The notes below the pieces were generated by a model that was given only the letters and a program-made list of their open reading frames with translations, did not search any database and had not been told where the DNA came from. From NCBI GenBank assembly GCA_037127315.1, contig JBBBDQ010001918.1:5901001-5965000 (forward strand): a DNA stretch of 64,000 bases. Direction: 5' to 3'. Position numbers and translations under genes: made by a program. The stretch comes from Ascarosepion bandense. Its lineage: Eukaryota; Mollusca; Cephalopoda; Sepiida; Sepiidae. Below, one piece after another: positions 53,916 through 63,541 of this stretch (within the stretch, counting starts at the first letter, position 1; the number at the start of each line of letters is the position of its first letter).

Positions 53916-54177
53916 CAATTTTCTGCATTATTGTAAGAACTGCAACCTTGAAACTTCTGAATATCGTTTCTTAAGTCTTTGTCTATGAGTGTATCAAATT
54001 TGATTAAAATCGGACCACTCCTTCTATAACCCGATTTTCTCGATTATCGATTTTCGATATTTATCGGGGGTACTTCGACACAAAACCTAACTAAGAACAC
54101 TCGCAGCCGCTTATAGTACAACTGTGTAAATTTTCAAGAAAATCGGTTCAGCTGTTTCGGAGTCTATAGGTAACGGA

Positions 54178-54220
<43 letters not shown>

Positions 54221-54246
54221 CAAGTTCCATTTATAAATAAGTTTAT
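53482..54246 (+). repeat. ~770-bp interspersed repeat, full-length copy
   Basis: It runs from CTAGCAGTATAGTCCGGCGT to TTTATAAATAAGTTTA, with (TA)n at 53870-53910 and (CA)n at 54179-54217. It is inserted next to the AT satellite. The frame at 53743-53483 on the minus strand is a chance open frame. Confidence 0.85.
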
Positions 54247-55104
54247 ATTATATAATTATTTATATAATTATGCCAACTTTTTACTAAAAAAATAAAATAA
54301 AATTGAATTTATGAGATAAAAGAAAAAAGAATGCAGTATCTAAATCGTAATTTTAATAATTTCTCAGCATCCAGGTGATAATTCCCCAAAATATAAAAAA
54401 ATACATATTCTAGGTAAGAGAGAGAGGGAGAGGGAGAGAGAGGGAGAGGGAGAGAGAGGGAGGGAGGGAGAGAGAGAGAGTGAGTGAGTGTGTGGAAACA
54501 GTGATATATTGCACAGACATACAGGAAGTTGAGGACGAACAGGAAGTCGCAAGTTAACTTCCGGCAGGTGGGACAATTTGCTTGCTAGACATTATACATT
54601 TATTTCCGTAATAGTTAGCTTTTTGGTTTTAGGAAAATAGTTTCTCTTCTCGGTAGGGGTAAATTTTTCATCATTTTTATTTGTCGTATTATGGTTACGA
54701 ATGAAAAATGGGCAAAATGACGAATCATTTGTGACAGAAAGCAAAGAATTCGTTTTAGCAAGCGATATTTTGAAGTGTTAAAGATCATTTGTTCATTATA
54801 TATTTTATTTCTTTTGGTGGTTTTCACGCATTTTTCTCGCGATGATTTATCTGTGTCTTTAAAACTATTTATATTCCATTTCATCATTTTGAGTCCCTTC
54901 GTGTGACTTTCTCTGTCTAGTCTCCTCCCCTTGGGTTTTAAAGTCAATATGTCGGACGGACTGCTTCATAATATTGCTATATTTATGAGCAGTATCGTTT
55001 TTTAAGTACAGTGCTGGCTTCGAAAAAAACTGTATTTTTTATGTTCAAGTGGCGCTAACGTTTGGGCAATACCTTATACGTCTCCTCGACTCAGTTTGAA
55101 ATTA
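54247..55104. other. Intergenic DNA with a (GA)n tract
   Basis: GAGAGGGAGAG repeats span 54417-54490. The 110-codon minus-strand frame at 54947-54615 is basic and has no recognised domain; not called. Confidence 0.45.
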
Positions 55105-55136
55105 TATATATATATATATATATATATCTGTGTGTG

Positions 55137-55171
<35 letters not shown>
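55105..55171. repeat. (TA)n and (TG)n microsatellites
   Basis: TA tract at 55104-55128 and TG tract at 55132-55171. Confidence 0.93.
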
Positions 55172-55173
<2 letters not shown>

Positions 55174-56126
55174 TATGCAGAAAGATTAATTTTGATGAAT
55201 TTTTACCAGAGCTCTTACAATATATATATAATTATTCGGTTCTTTTCAAACTAAGCCCCCTTAAATTTAGTTTCTTAAATTTTAAAAACAATTAAATTAA
55301 ATTTAACTCGTGAATTGCGAATATCCTTTAAACATTTAAGTAAATTATGTTCGTGAATGTGTGTGTGTACTTGTATTAATAAAAATGGATTCTTTTGAGA
55401 TCGACCTTGAAGTTAATATTTTTTATTTAAAATTTAAGATTTATTTTTAAATTTGTATGTCCAAATTTTTTCTGTAACATTTGTCCCAGTCAGTATTTAT
55501 TTAAACTAAAATCTGGTAATGTTTTTCAATGTTTTTTTAACAGTGATGTCAACAGTTTTCTTTTGTTTCTATGCGAAAAATTTTTCATAGCTTAATTCCC
55601 AGTCAACTACCCCTTGCCCCTGTTTTACGTTTTTTCCTTTTTTCCTTTTTTCTCCCTACCACTTCTATCCCTCTGACATGGATAAATTTTAACTTTTAAA
55701 CACTTTACTCTTGTATGGGGGAGGGGTGTGTCTTCTATTAAGAGACAAAGGTATCTGTCTGCTTTCCCATTTTTACTTTCTTAAATTCAAAAATTGTTAA
55801 TCCCACCCCATTTTCTTTTCCTGTCTATGGATGATTTCTACCGGTACAAAATCTTGTAACACATTTGAATTTGAGTAAATAAAATTTTCGTTTCGGCGTT
55901 GCTGAAGAAGCGAGGATTTCCTCGTAGAAATGGCTATTCAACGGACTTAAATATCGAAATTTTTGTTTTATTTTGTATATTTTGCTCTGTACACAGAATG
56001 TAATATTTGTGTCGGGCCCTCCACAGTGATCAATTTTAATATAAATGAAATTAATATTAATTAGTATCGGGTTTTGGGGATTTACCTATCTGATCTTTTG
56101 GATTATATATATATATATATATGGTC
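55172..56126. other. Intergenic DNA
   Basis: A possible decayed PLE or LINE 3' region (GTTGCTGAAGAAGCGAGG, TCGTAGAAATGGC near 55900-55932) is too weak to call. A short (TA)n tract precedes 56122. No gene. Confidence 0.35.
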
Positions 56127-56174
56127 ATCCGCAGACAGATCTGTTTCGCTGTATTACAGCTCATCAGTACGGAT
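56127..56174 (-). ncRNA. Hammerhead ribozyme with complete core
   Basis: Minus strand: stem I ATCCGTA (56174-56168) with TGCGGAT (56133-56127), seven pairs including one G-U; CTGATGA (56167-56161); stem II GCTGT/ACAGC with an AAT loop (56160-56148); GAAA (56147-56144); stem III ACAG/CTGT with an AT loop (56144-56135); cleavage after C (complement of G56134). All conserved core positions are present. The tiny stem III is typical of metazoan retroposon hammerheads, which often work as dimers. Confidence 0.92.
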
Positions 56175-56395
56175 AGACATCTGATTGCTTTTAACCCAGG
56201 ATTGAAACCCGACCGAATTGGCGTTAGTCGGCGATCGCTCGGTAGAAGGAGGCAGACTTTTAGTGTATGATATATCATACGCCAATAACCAGGATGCTCT
56301 AATTCATTACTGAATGAGCGATGCGTAGATGCTACTGTTTTTTCAAAGTCTACCATTCTAGAGTGCTCAATCAGGGTGTGAGAGCGTAAATATTC

Positions 56396-56442
56396 ATCCG
56401 CAAACAGATCTGTTTCGCTGTATCACAGCTTATCAGCACGGT
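56396..56442 (-). ncRNA. Hammerhead ribozyme with a core mutation
   Basis: Same fold as 56127-56174, with an intact stem II (56429-56417), GAAA (56416-56413) and stem III. The core is CTGATAA (56436-56430), changing the G that acts in catalysis, and the cleavage-site base is T. Probably inactive. Confidence 0.85.
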
Positions 56443-56639
56443 TAGACCTCCGATTGCTTTTAACCCAGGATTGAAACCCGACCGAATTGGCGTCAGTCGG
56501 TGATTCTACCTCTGAGCTATGGGCGCTCGGTAGAAGGGAGAAGGGAGTAGACTTTTAGCGTATGATGTATCATACACCAATTTGTTCATTCATTGAGCAA
56601 TGTTTTATTAACACCTGAATTTTATACTATAAATATGTG

Positions 56640-56697
56640 CACCCTCATATGTGTGTTTAATAATTCACGTCTCTCCCACTCTTTCTCTCTCTCTTTG

Positions 56698-56734
<37 letters not shown>

Positions 56735-56750
56735 TTTTATATATATGTAT
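56640..56750 (+). repeat. (CT)n tract and short (TA)n
   Basis: CTCTCT runs from about 56670 to 56737, then TATATATG repeats. Confidence 0.9.
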
Positions 56751-56994
56751 ATATATTGTAATTTTTATTTCAATGGTTTATAAAGCATAATATCACTACA
56801 CAAAAAATTTCATGTTTGAGAAACATACTGTTTTTCGTCAGGTGATATGTTAAAAGAAATGGTGAAAATGATTTATTTTTAAAACATATGATGAATTCAT
56901 GGTTATTTAGAAAATTATTTGTATCGAGCAGTCTTTATAGAAGTAAATGCTTCAACAGTGGGTTTTAATCTCCATGTTTCTTCACTTTTTTGTA

Positions 56995-56997
<3 letters not shown>
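56751..56997. other. Intergenic DNA
   Basis: TCACCTGACGAAAAACAGTA on the minus strand near 56828-56845 looks like a hammerhead core without stem II; too weak to call. No gene. Confidence 0.35.

Positions 56998-57047
<50 letters not shown>
56998..57047. repeat. (GATA)n microsatellite
   Basis: About 12 GATA units. Confidence 0.97.
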
Positions 57048-57057
57048 AGACATCATT

Positions 57058-57170
57058 CAGATAGAATCTCCTCATCAGGCAATGTTGGATGTTGGTTGGG
57101 AAAATGATTTACATGTAAATCATTTTCACAACTTCTAACATTGCCTGATGACGAGATCCTATTTTGAAAC
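57058..57170. repeat. Imperfect palindrome with CTGATGA motifs in both arms
   Basis: The arms AATCTCCTCATCAGGCAATG (left) and CATTGCCTGATGACGAGATC (right) are near mirror images around TTTACATGTAAA at about 57112. The right arm has CTGATGA (57145-57151) and GAAA (57166-57169), but the intervening 14 nt form no good stem II. It resembles a decayed version of the structure at 26390-26711. Confidence 0.65.
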
Positions 57171-57259
57171 AGAAATTTCCGTTTCGCAATGTACTTTTAA
57201 TTCATAATTTTATGATTATATTAAGCTCTACAAACTTTGTGTCCACTTTACCTGGATTT

Positions 57260-57288
57260 ATATATATATAATAGACAGACAGACAGAC

Positions 57289-57372
<84 letters not shown>
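57260..57372. repeat. (GACA)n, (TA)n and (GATA)n compound microsatellite
   Basis: GACA repeats at 57272-57290, a TA tract at 57291-57324 and a GATA tract at 57325-57371. Confidence 0.95.
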
Positions 57373-57479
57373 CAATTATCTATCAATATATACATGCATA
57401 TCTTTATAAATGGAAAAAGACTCAGGTCGATAGTTCCATAGGTAGATATCTACTCTAATAGATAGGTACATTAAACTAC

Positions 57480-57515
<36 letters not shown>

Positions 57516-57664
57516 TGATATGAACAAACTGAAATAGATAGAAAGTTAGATAATACTCAATAAAATAGAGAGATATGATCTCTGATGTCATTCTATTTAT
57601 CCCTTCTATCTCCCTCTCAATCCCTCCCTCCCTGTCTGTCTTTCTCTCTCTCTTTCTCTCTCTC

Positions 57665-57700
<36 letters not shown>

Positions 57701-57761
57701 AGAGCACGAAGATAATTGACAGACAAATAGATAAAGAACAGATGGAAAGAAAGAGAGAAAT

Positions 57762-57792
<31 letters not shown>

Positions 57793-57832
57793 GAGAGGGA
57801 ATAAGTTTAGAGGCACAAAGTAAAACCGCACT

Positions 57833-57833
<1 letters not shown>
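57373..57833. repeat. Low-complexity region with GATA, TA, CT and GAAA tracts
   Basis: (GATA)n at 57481-57516, CT-rich DNA at 57600-57665, (TA)n at 57667-57698 and (GAAA)n at 57762-57795. Long minus-strand frames here are read from microsatellites (YLSIYLSI peptides) and are not genes. Confidence 0.9.
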
Positions 57834-57883
<50 letters not shown>

Positions 57884-57896
57884 ACAGACAGAGAAG

Positions 57897-57948
<52 letters not shown>

Positions 57949-57958
57949 ACAGACAGAG

Positions 57959-58002
<44 letters not shown>

Positions 58003-58016
58003 AAAGACAGAGATAG

Positions 58017-58072
<56 letters not shown>

Positions 58073-58083
58073 AAAGACAGAAG

Positions 58084-58139
<56 letters not shown>

Positions 58140-58140
58140 G
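57834..58140. repeat. Segmented (GATA)n array
   Basis: Five GATA blocks of 9-14 units are separated by nearly identical spacers of the ATAATAACAGACAGAGA type, so the array is a higher-order repeat with a period of about 60 bp rather than a simple microsatellite. Confidence 0.95.
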
Positions 58141-58654
58141 TAGTTAAACGGAGACAGAGGGAGGGAGAGAGATAAAGAGAGAGAGTGTGTGGGGGGAGAG
58201 CAAAAAGGTAAGAGAGCGAAAATGAGTTTAGTGGGACAAGGGAAAGAACAGAGCAGATGTTGTGGGGGAAATTTTACTTTTGCGATCGATATTTCTCTCG
58301 GGGTTTTAGAATTCAATGCAAAATAGCGCCAGTATAGCTTTCTAGATACCAAACGATTTCCATTACGCGTGTCGGATATAAAGCTGAGTCAGCTCTCCTT
58401 TGAAAGTTGCAGTCGGTTCTCAACACGCAAATTGTGTTAAATACTGGCTTGTAAACGCAAATCTGCTTGACGTGTAATCCCGTTATTACGAACATGACCG
58501 ATATTTCGCTGGCAATTTGTTGGATTCTTTACACTGACAGGAGGTATTTCGAAAAACCTTCTACTTTGGTTATAAAATAAGTTTTCAAATGAAAAACCTT
58601 GACTTGCATAATACAATCTGAAACCGTCGATATCCGAGAAGATTTCCTTCTTCT
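58141..58654. other. Intergenic DNA, no feature seen
   Basis: GA-rich at first (58145-58200), then unique-looking sequence with some CpG (GCGATCGATATTTCTCTCGG). No ORF or repeat recognised. Confidence 0.4.
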
Positions 58655-58965
58655 ATATGCCGTATTTTTTCAGAACGTAGGCGATCGTGGCCTTCCACAT
58701 CTCCCTATCACTTGCATCCCCTGACAGTCTCTTTTTATTGTTACTCCTCCCAAACCCTGCTCTAACATCCAATTGCTCAAGTTTATCAAGTATGATATGC
58801 GTTGCTTCCTCTTGTCTCTTTTTCCTTCTGTCATAAGAGTATCAGATTCTCCAAGTCCTCCTTCCTCATTACATGTCCCAGAAACTTCAACTGTCTTTTC
58901 CGGATGTCAATTATAAGTTTCTTTTTCGTTTCCATCCTTACCAAATCTCGTCGTTGCCATGGTAT
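58655..58965 (-). mobile_element. LINE family B 3' end, pseudogene
   Basis: The plus strand TTTTTTCAGAACGTAGGCGA, TCGTGGCCTTCCACATCTCC and CAAGTCCTCCTTCCTCATTA is the complement of the family B end, as at 49292-49709. Frames broken. Confidence 0.75.
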
Positions 58966-58999
58966 ATATTAAAAAAGAAGCGTTCATTCCAAGCTCTTA

Positions 59000-59078
59000 A
59001 GTTATGCTTAGCGTTCATTAGAACGAGAAAAGTATTCACTATAGATTTTCCACGTTCTCGTGCATGCTAAGCATAACT
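59000..59078. repeat. Imperfect hairpin (~79 nt)
   Basis: AGTTATGCTTAGC (59000-59012) and GCTAAGCATAACT (59066-59078) are perfect complements. Inside them AACGAGAA and TTCTCGT pair again. The hairpin is flanked by CGTTCATT-like short repeats. Class unknown. Confidence 0.8.
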
Positions 59079-59398
59079 GTCTACCGTTACCTTTCAAGCA
59101 AAAAGCAAAAAAAAAAAAAAAAAGAAAAATTAAGTAAGAATTAGCAACACAGTTTCTCAGTGATTTTTTGTTACCGGAGATTACACTCTTGAATATGATC
59201 TCGGAAAGGAACTGAAAGTACTTCGGAACATTATAAATGGAAAATCAAATCAAATGAAAAATAAAATCTTACATCTTTCAATTATAATATACGAAAAATG
59301 ATATGTGAGTACGAATGGATTTTATGAAAAATAAGCAGACATAATATTTGTAATTTATTTAATCCGACATTCCTAAAATAGCTGCTTAAACACACAAA

Positions 59399-59405
<7 letters not shown>
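59079..59405. other. AT-rich intergenic DNA, no feature seen
   Basis: Contains a run of 17 or more A's at about 59108. No gene. Confidence 0.4.

Positions 59406-59460
<55 letters not shown>
59406..59460. repeat. (TA)n microsatellite
   Basis: About 27 TA units. Confidence 0.97.
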
Positions 59461-59461
<1 letters not shown>

Positions 59462-59773
59462 TACAGGACATTAAAATTTTTTATCTGCAGCTTCTCACTG
59501 TAGGCTGGTGGTTAGCGGATCAAGTGTCATTTATAGTTTCTTTAGTCCTCACTGGGTGCAACATACAAAATTTCACATGATGTAACCCTAGCAGAATCAA
59601 TATATTGTAAGATCAACAAACTTAGCTTAACTATGTCTATCTTTTTGTTTTATTATACTAACGTTAGGACAATCAAATTTTGTGAGTCACTCAAGTATGG
59701 TTACTGCTAAAATTATTATCACTGAGTTTTGAGATATTGATGCAAGAGAAGTGGTATGAAGTGAAAATATTAT
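59461..59773. other. Intergenic DNA, no feature seen
   Basis: No gene or repeat recognised. Confidence 0.4.
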
Positions 59774-60318
59774 AGGCTCGACTCCAGCCATTTTCTCACC
59801 GACGGGATGTGGCTTCCCTCTGTCTGTTTTACAAATATTTTCATGGCTTCTGCTCCGACGAACTCAAGTCACTGGTGCCCCTGCCACATGAGTTTACTCA
59901 TACAACCAAACTGGCAACTGGGTCCCACCCATTCACAGTTAGATCAACCAATTGCAGCCGACAACTGTACTCCATCAGCTTCTTTTTTCACACTTCCTGC
60001 CTGTGGAACTCTCTTCCATGTTCTTGCTTTCCTGACGGTTACAACCTCCAGGAATTTAAATATAATGCACATACCCATCTCCTAACCACTTAACTCTAGA
60101 TCTTTCGACATCATCCTTTATATCTTTTCCTTTCTCTCTACCTTTGCAACTGTCATCACACCTGCATTCCCATCCATGTCTTGCTCCCTTCTCTGACACC
60201 CCCTGTAACTGGTTCATCTTTCTCTTTATTCTCCTCCTATCTAATCTTTTTCTCTTATGTAGCCCTCTGCGCATCAGTGGTGTTACCGCTTTGCTTGGGG
60301 CGAAACAATTAAAAAAAA
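59774..60318 (+). mobile_element. LINE family A 3' end
   Basis: The frame open to 60093 encodes FSHRRDVASLCLFYKYFHGF, CSDELKSLVPLPHEFTHTTK and SHPFTVRSTNCSRQLYSISF, then a WNSLPCSCFPDGYNLQEFK end. It is followed by a 3'UTR and the tail GCGCATCAGTGGTGTTACCG, GGGGCGAAACAATTAAAAAA. 5' truncated at ARLQPFSHR. This is the unamplified equivalent of the segment expanded at 31164-41838. Confidence 0.88.
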
Positions 60319-60352
60319 GTGGTTATTATTAACACTGAAATTTTAGAGGTCT

Positions 60353-61110
60353 TGTTGTAGAGCCGCGGACACCCTTCTAGCGCTGTCAAAGATGAAATGT
60401 TCTATAGACTGGACTAGCTATATAAATATATAAGAAATAGCTATATAAATAAATATTAATAGCAGGCAGGCGTTCGGAGTGTCATTGACAGTCTAAGTGA
60501 CTCGACTACGTGCACCAGTTGTTCACTTTGTCGGGTCCTCTGCCTTCGGGCGGAGAGGATCCCAGTCGAGGTCCTGCCGTTTGGTAAGGCCTCTTCTGGG
60601 GAAAAACAGACAAGATTTTTTGTCCTTGTTTACAGGTTCGGTTTTACTTACGTTAATTGGCCCTGTGCCACATCTACCTTGGAATTCTCTCCATGCTCGG
60701 AGATTGTAAATAATTCGGAGTGTCATTGACAATTATCGGCAACTCTATCAACCTAGCTTCTCCTCTCTTCTAATCATTGCCTAATTATTATTCTTCTATT
60801 GCTTCCACTTTCATCTACAACATTCAGGAGATTGTCCATACAAGAGTATTTGTACCACGGTAGAACTTCGGCACTGTTTTCTTTGTTTCTGTTGTAGAGC
60901 AGCTTGCACCCCATTAGCGCTCTCAAAGATGGAATGGTCTGTGGTCCGATATAGCTATATAAATATAGATTAATAGCAGTTAGGAAATCGGAGTGCTGTT
61001 AAAGATTATCATCGGACTGTGCCTTCTGTGACTCAAACAACTAAACTTCTCTTTTCTTCTAATGCTGTTCTATTTCATCTGTGGTTGTCTTTTTTGTACT
61101 TAATATTCAT
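60353..61110 (+). repeat. Tandemly duplicated ~300-bp unclassified (LTR-like) repeat
   Basis: TGTTGTAGAGC starts at 60353 and again at 60890. Both copies contain TAGCGCT and TCAAAGATGGAATG-like blocks, AGCTATATAAATATA and AATAGCAG/CGGAGTG in the same order. The first copy carries the insertion 60491-60713. The TATATAAATATA box and TGTTG start suggest LTR-like DNA, but no CA end or internal region is seen. Confidence 0.6.
60491..60713. mobile_element. 223-bp retroposon insertion with 18-bp target-site duplication
   Basis: TTCGGAGTGTCATTGACA occurs at 60473-60490 and again, unchanged, at 60714-60731. The insert ends in GATTGTAAATAA. The minus strand encodes LRAWREFQGRCGTGPINVSK and RRGLTKRQDLDWDPL. 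The long direct duplication fits LINE-mediated insertion. Family not recognised. Confidence 0.8.
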
Positions 61111-61551
61111 TAGCACGAATGTTGTGCTGTAGATAAGTCAACACACATTATCTGGTATCGTACTGCCAACTCGGCGATACAACAGGTTTGCATTGATAAC
61201 TTTAAGATAAACATGATGGATTCTGTTTCAGAAAGTAAAAGTTACTTAGAAAATACTGTGTGGAAAATTCATTTTATGATTTGGAATATGGAGGAAATGT
61301 TTCAATTTAAGTAAGTTAGCATGTTGCCTTTTAGTCGTAAAGGTTTGAATTCGTGAAACTCAAACATGGAGCTCAGATAAACGTTTGCCATTTTGTTTAG
61401 TGATAGGCTTTCGATGATGCTTCTTTGAGAAAGATTACACGAATTGGAGATAAACAAATCTTACCTGAGAAAACTGTGTGAACCTCCAAGCTCTAAAGGT
61501 TGGAACTGCAAGTACTGGTGAATGGAAGTCCTCTAAACCATTGCCATAGTT

Positions 61552-61553
<2 letters not shown>
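61111..61553. other. Intergenic DNA, no feature seen
   Basis: No gene or repeat recognised. Confidence 0.4.
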
Positions 61554-61617
<64 letters not shown>

Positions 61618-61634
61618 GTGAACACACTGTAAAC

Positions 61635-61698
<64 letters not shown>

Positions 61699-61715
61699 GT
61701 GAACACACTGTAAAC

Positions 61716-61755
<40 letters not shown>

Positions 61756-61772
61756 CTGAACACACTGTAAAC

Positions 61773-61816
<44 letters not shown>

Positions 61817-61833
61817 GTGAACACACTGTAAAC

Positions 61834-61870
<37 letters not shown>

Positions 61871-61888
61871 TATGTGAACACACTGTAA

Positions 61889-61934
<46 letters not shown>

Positions 61935-61996
61935 CTGAACACACTGTAAACAGATAGATAGATAGATAGATAGATAGATGTGAACACACTCTAAAC

Positions 61997-62036
<40 letters not shown>

Positions 62037-62053
62037 GTGAACACACTCTAAAC

Positions 62054-62105
<52 letters not shown>

Positions 62106-62106
62106 T
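61554..62106. repeat. Segmented (GATA)n array with TGTGAACACACTGTAAACA spacers
   Basis: Nine GATA blocks (7-16 units) alternate with a conserved 17-20 bp spacer (TGTGAACACACTGTAAACA; CTGAACA and CTCTAAACA variants). The three long minus-strand frames across it are microsatellite translations. Confidence 0.97.
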
Positions 62107-62624
62107 GGTATATTGGTATTAATGCTTAAAGTACTAACAAATGCCATGTTTAATGAAAATAGAAGCAGATATGTGCAGAATAAGGAAAGGGAAAACGAGA
62201 CTGATTCCAAAACTGCCTCAAAGTGTGGTCGGATATTTTGTTGAAGAAGCAGATGTTTAAAGACGTGGTAAGAATGCGGAAAAAAAACTGTTTTTGCAAG
62301 GGAACAAAAGAATTGGTGGATATAATAGTAAAAGTATCGGAGAAAAAAGAAAAAAGAATGTGAGAGGAAAGAAAAGACTCTTTCAAAACTCAGACGAATT
62401 CTTCTATCAATTTTTTCATCTTATTTTTTAAAATAAATTTCTTCCTAAAAAAGAACAAATCTACGCATTATACAATGAAGATCATGACGATTTGATGGCT
62501 CTGGTAATCATACATTCCATCCTTGCAGAAAATAGCCTCGTCGACCGTAGAATGAGTCACGCGAAACTTATTATCAAATACACGTATTAGAAATATTATT
62601 AGCAAGTTTTGCATTAATTCTTGA
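62107..62624. other. Intergenic DNA, no feature seen
   Basis: GA-rich in part (62170-62390). No supported gene. Confidence 0.4.
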
Positions 62625-62990
62625 TCAAGGAAATCCCTTCAATGCATTTTCTGAACTATTTTTAAGCAAGAGAATAAAGTCCCTAAGACGCAAGATGAGT
62701 AGGGGTGGTTGCAGTGTGTTAGATATAAAGGTAAATAAAACAGTGTCAAGGAGAGGAAACAATAAAGAATATGAATTATGAAAACGAATAAAGATGGTAG
62801 CGATAGACATGTCATTTAAATTTTGAAGATCAAAATTGACAGAGAAGCAATAAGCAGGAAGAGAGTTCCACAAGCGAGAAGTGCGATGGAAGAAACTGTT
62901 AACACAGATCTTACAGTTGCATCTACCCATTTCGTCTGTAAAACGAATTTTGGTTAACTAATAGAGCTTGTAAAAGTAAAATCGTTATCT
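62625..62990 (-). mobile_element. LINE family A 3' end, decayed
   Basis: The minus strand gives MGRCNCKICVNSFFHRTSRL, WNSLPAYCFSVNFDLQNLN, the same order as the copy at 3925-4250 with which it shares the FSVNFDLQ variant. So these two form a subfamily. Confidence 0.7.
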
Positions 62991-63015
62991 CCAAAATGTT
63001 GTTAATATTCAGTTA

Positions 63016-63288
63016 AGTGCTATACACGCTTAGCCGATCATGTCTCGAAAGAGACTGGGCAGAAGATTTTCCCGCAGTAGATTGCCATTACTTTCTACGG
63101 TCGATTGGTTGCTAGCCAAGGCTATAGAACCTAATCTATTCTGTTATTTAACCCATACCTGGAGAACAGAGACGGATTAATACCTTTCCCAAGGGTATTT
63201 GTGAGTAAGTGAATGCAAAAAATTCAAGTGGAATTTGAACTCGGCTCTCCGATTTCTCCTTCCGAGCCGATATCCACTGCACGGCAAC
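63016..63288 (-). mobile_element. tRNA-derived SINE, minus strand
   Basis: The plus strand GCTATACACGCTTAGCCGAT, CATGTCTCGAAAGAGACTGG, TTTGAACTCGGCTCTCCGAT and GAGCCGATATCCACTGCACG is the reverse complement of the SINE, including B box and A box. A few short deletions. Confidence 0.88.
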
Positions 63289-63500
63289 ATTTACATTATC
63301 TAAATATAAAATTCTGTGTCTTCCCTTAGTTCGTCTGTCTGTCCGTCACACCCATTAAAATAGACATAGATACATAATTTTTTTTAAATAAAAAATTTTA
63401 TCATACAAAATACTCACACTGTTTAACAAAACAATTTTATGGTTAAATAATATATACTTGTTTAATATATATATTATTATATTAAAATATAAATCGGTTA

Positions 63501-63541
<41 letters not shown>

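Larger units (their letters stand above)
56122..56600 (-). mobile_element. tRNA-like plus hammerhead retroposon, tandem pair (retrozyme-like)
   Basis: Two homologous units in tandem on the minus strand. Corresponding points of the two ribozymes are 269 bp apart (56127 and 56396). The upstream unit (up to about 56600) has an A-box-like TAGCTCAGAGGTAGA (56519-56505) and a B-box-like GGTTTCAATCC (56478-56468). The downstream unit keeps the B box (56209-56199) but has lost the A-box stretch. Tandem copies let a transcript be cut at each ribozyme into unit-length RNAs, as proposed for retrozymes, while the tRNA-like head recalls the schistosome Sm-alpha SINE. Order on the RNA: unit body, tRNA-like part, ribozyme. 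Confidence 0.8.

Noticed and set aside
56828..56850. Additional hammerhead (CTGACGAAAAACAG, minus strand)
   Set aside because: No stem II and no stem I complementarity.
57376..58352. Long ORFs rich in YLSIYLSI
   Set aside because: Translations of (GATA)n/(CTAT)n microsatellites.
61435..62210. Three overlapping 145-225 codon ORFs
   Set aside because: Microsatellite translations across the segmented GATA array.
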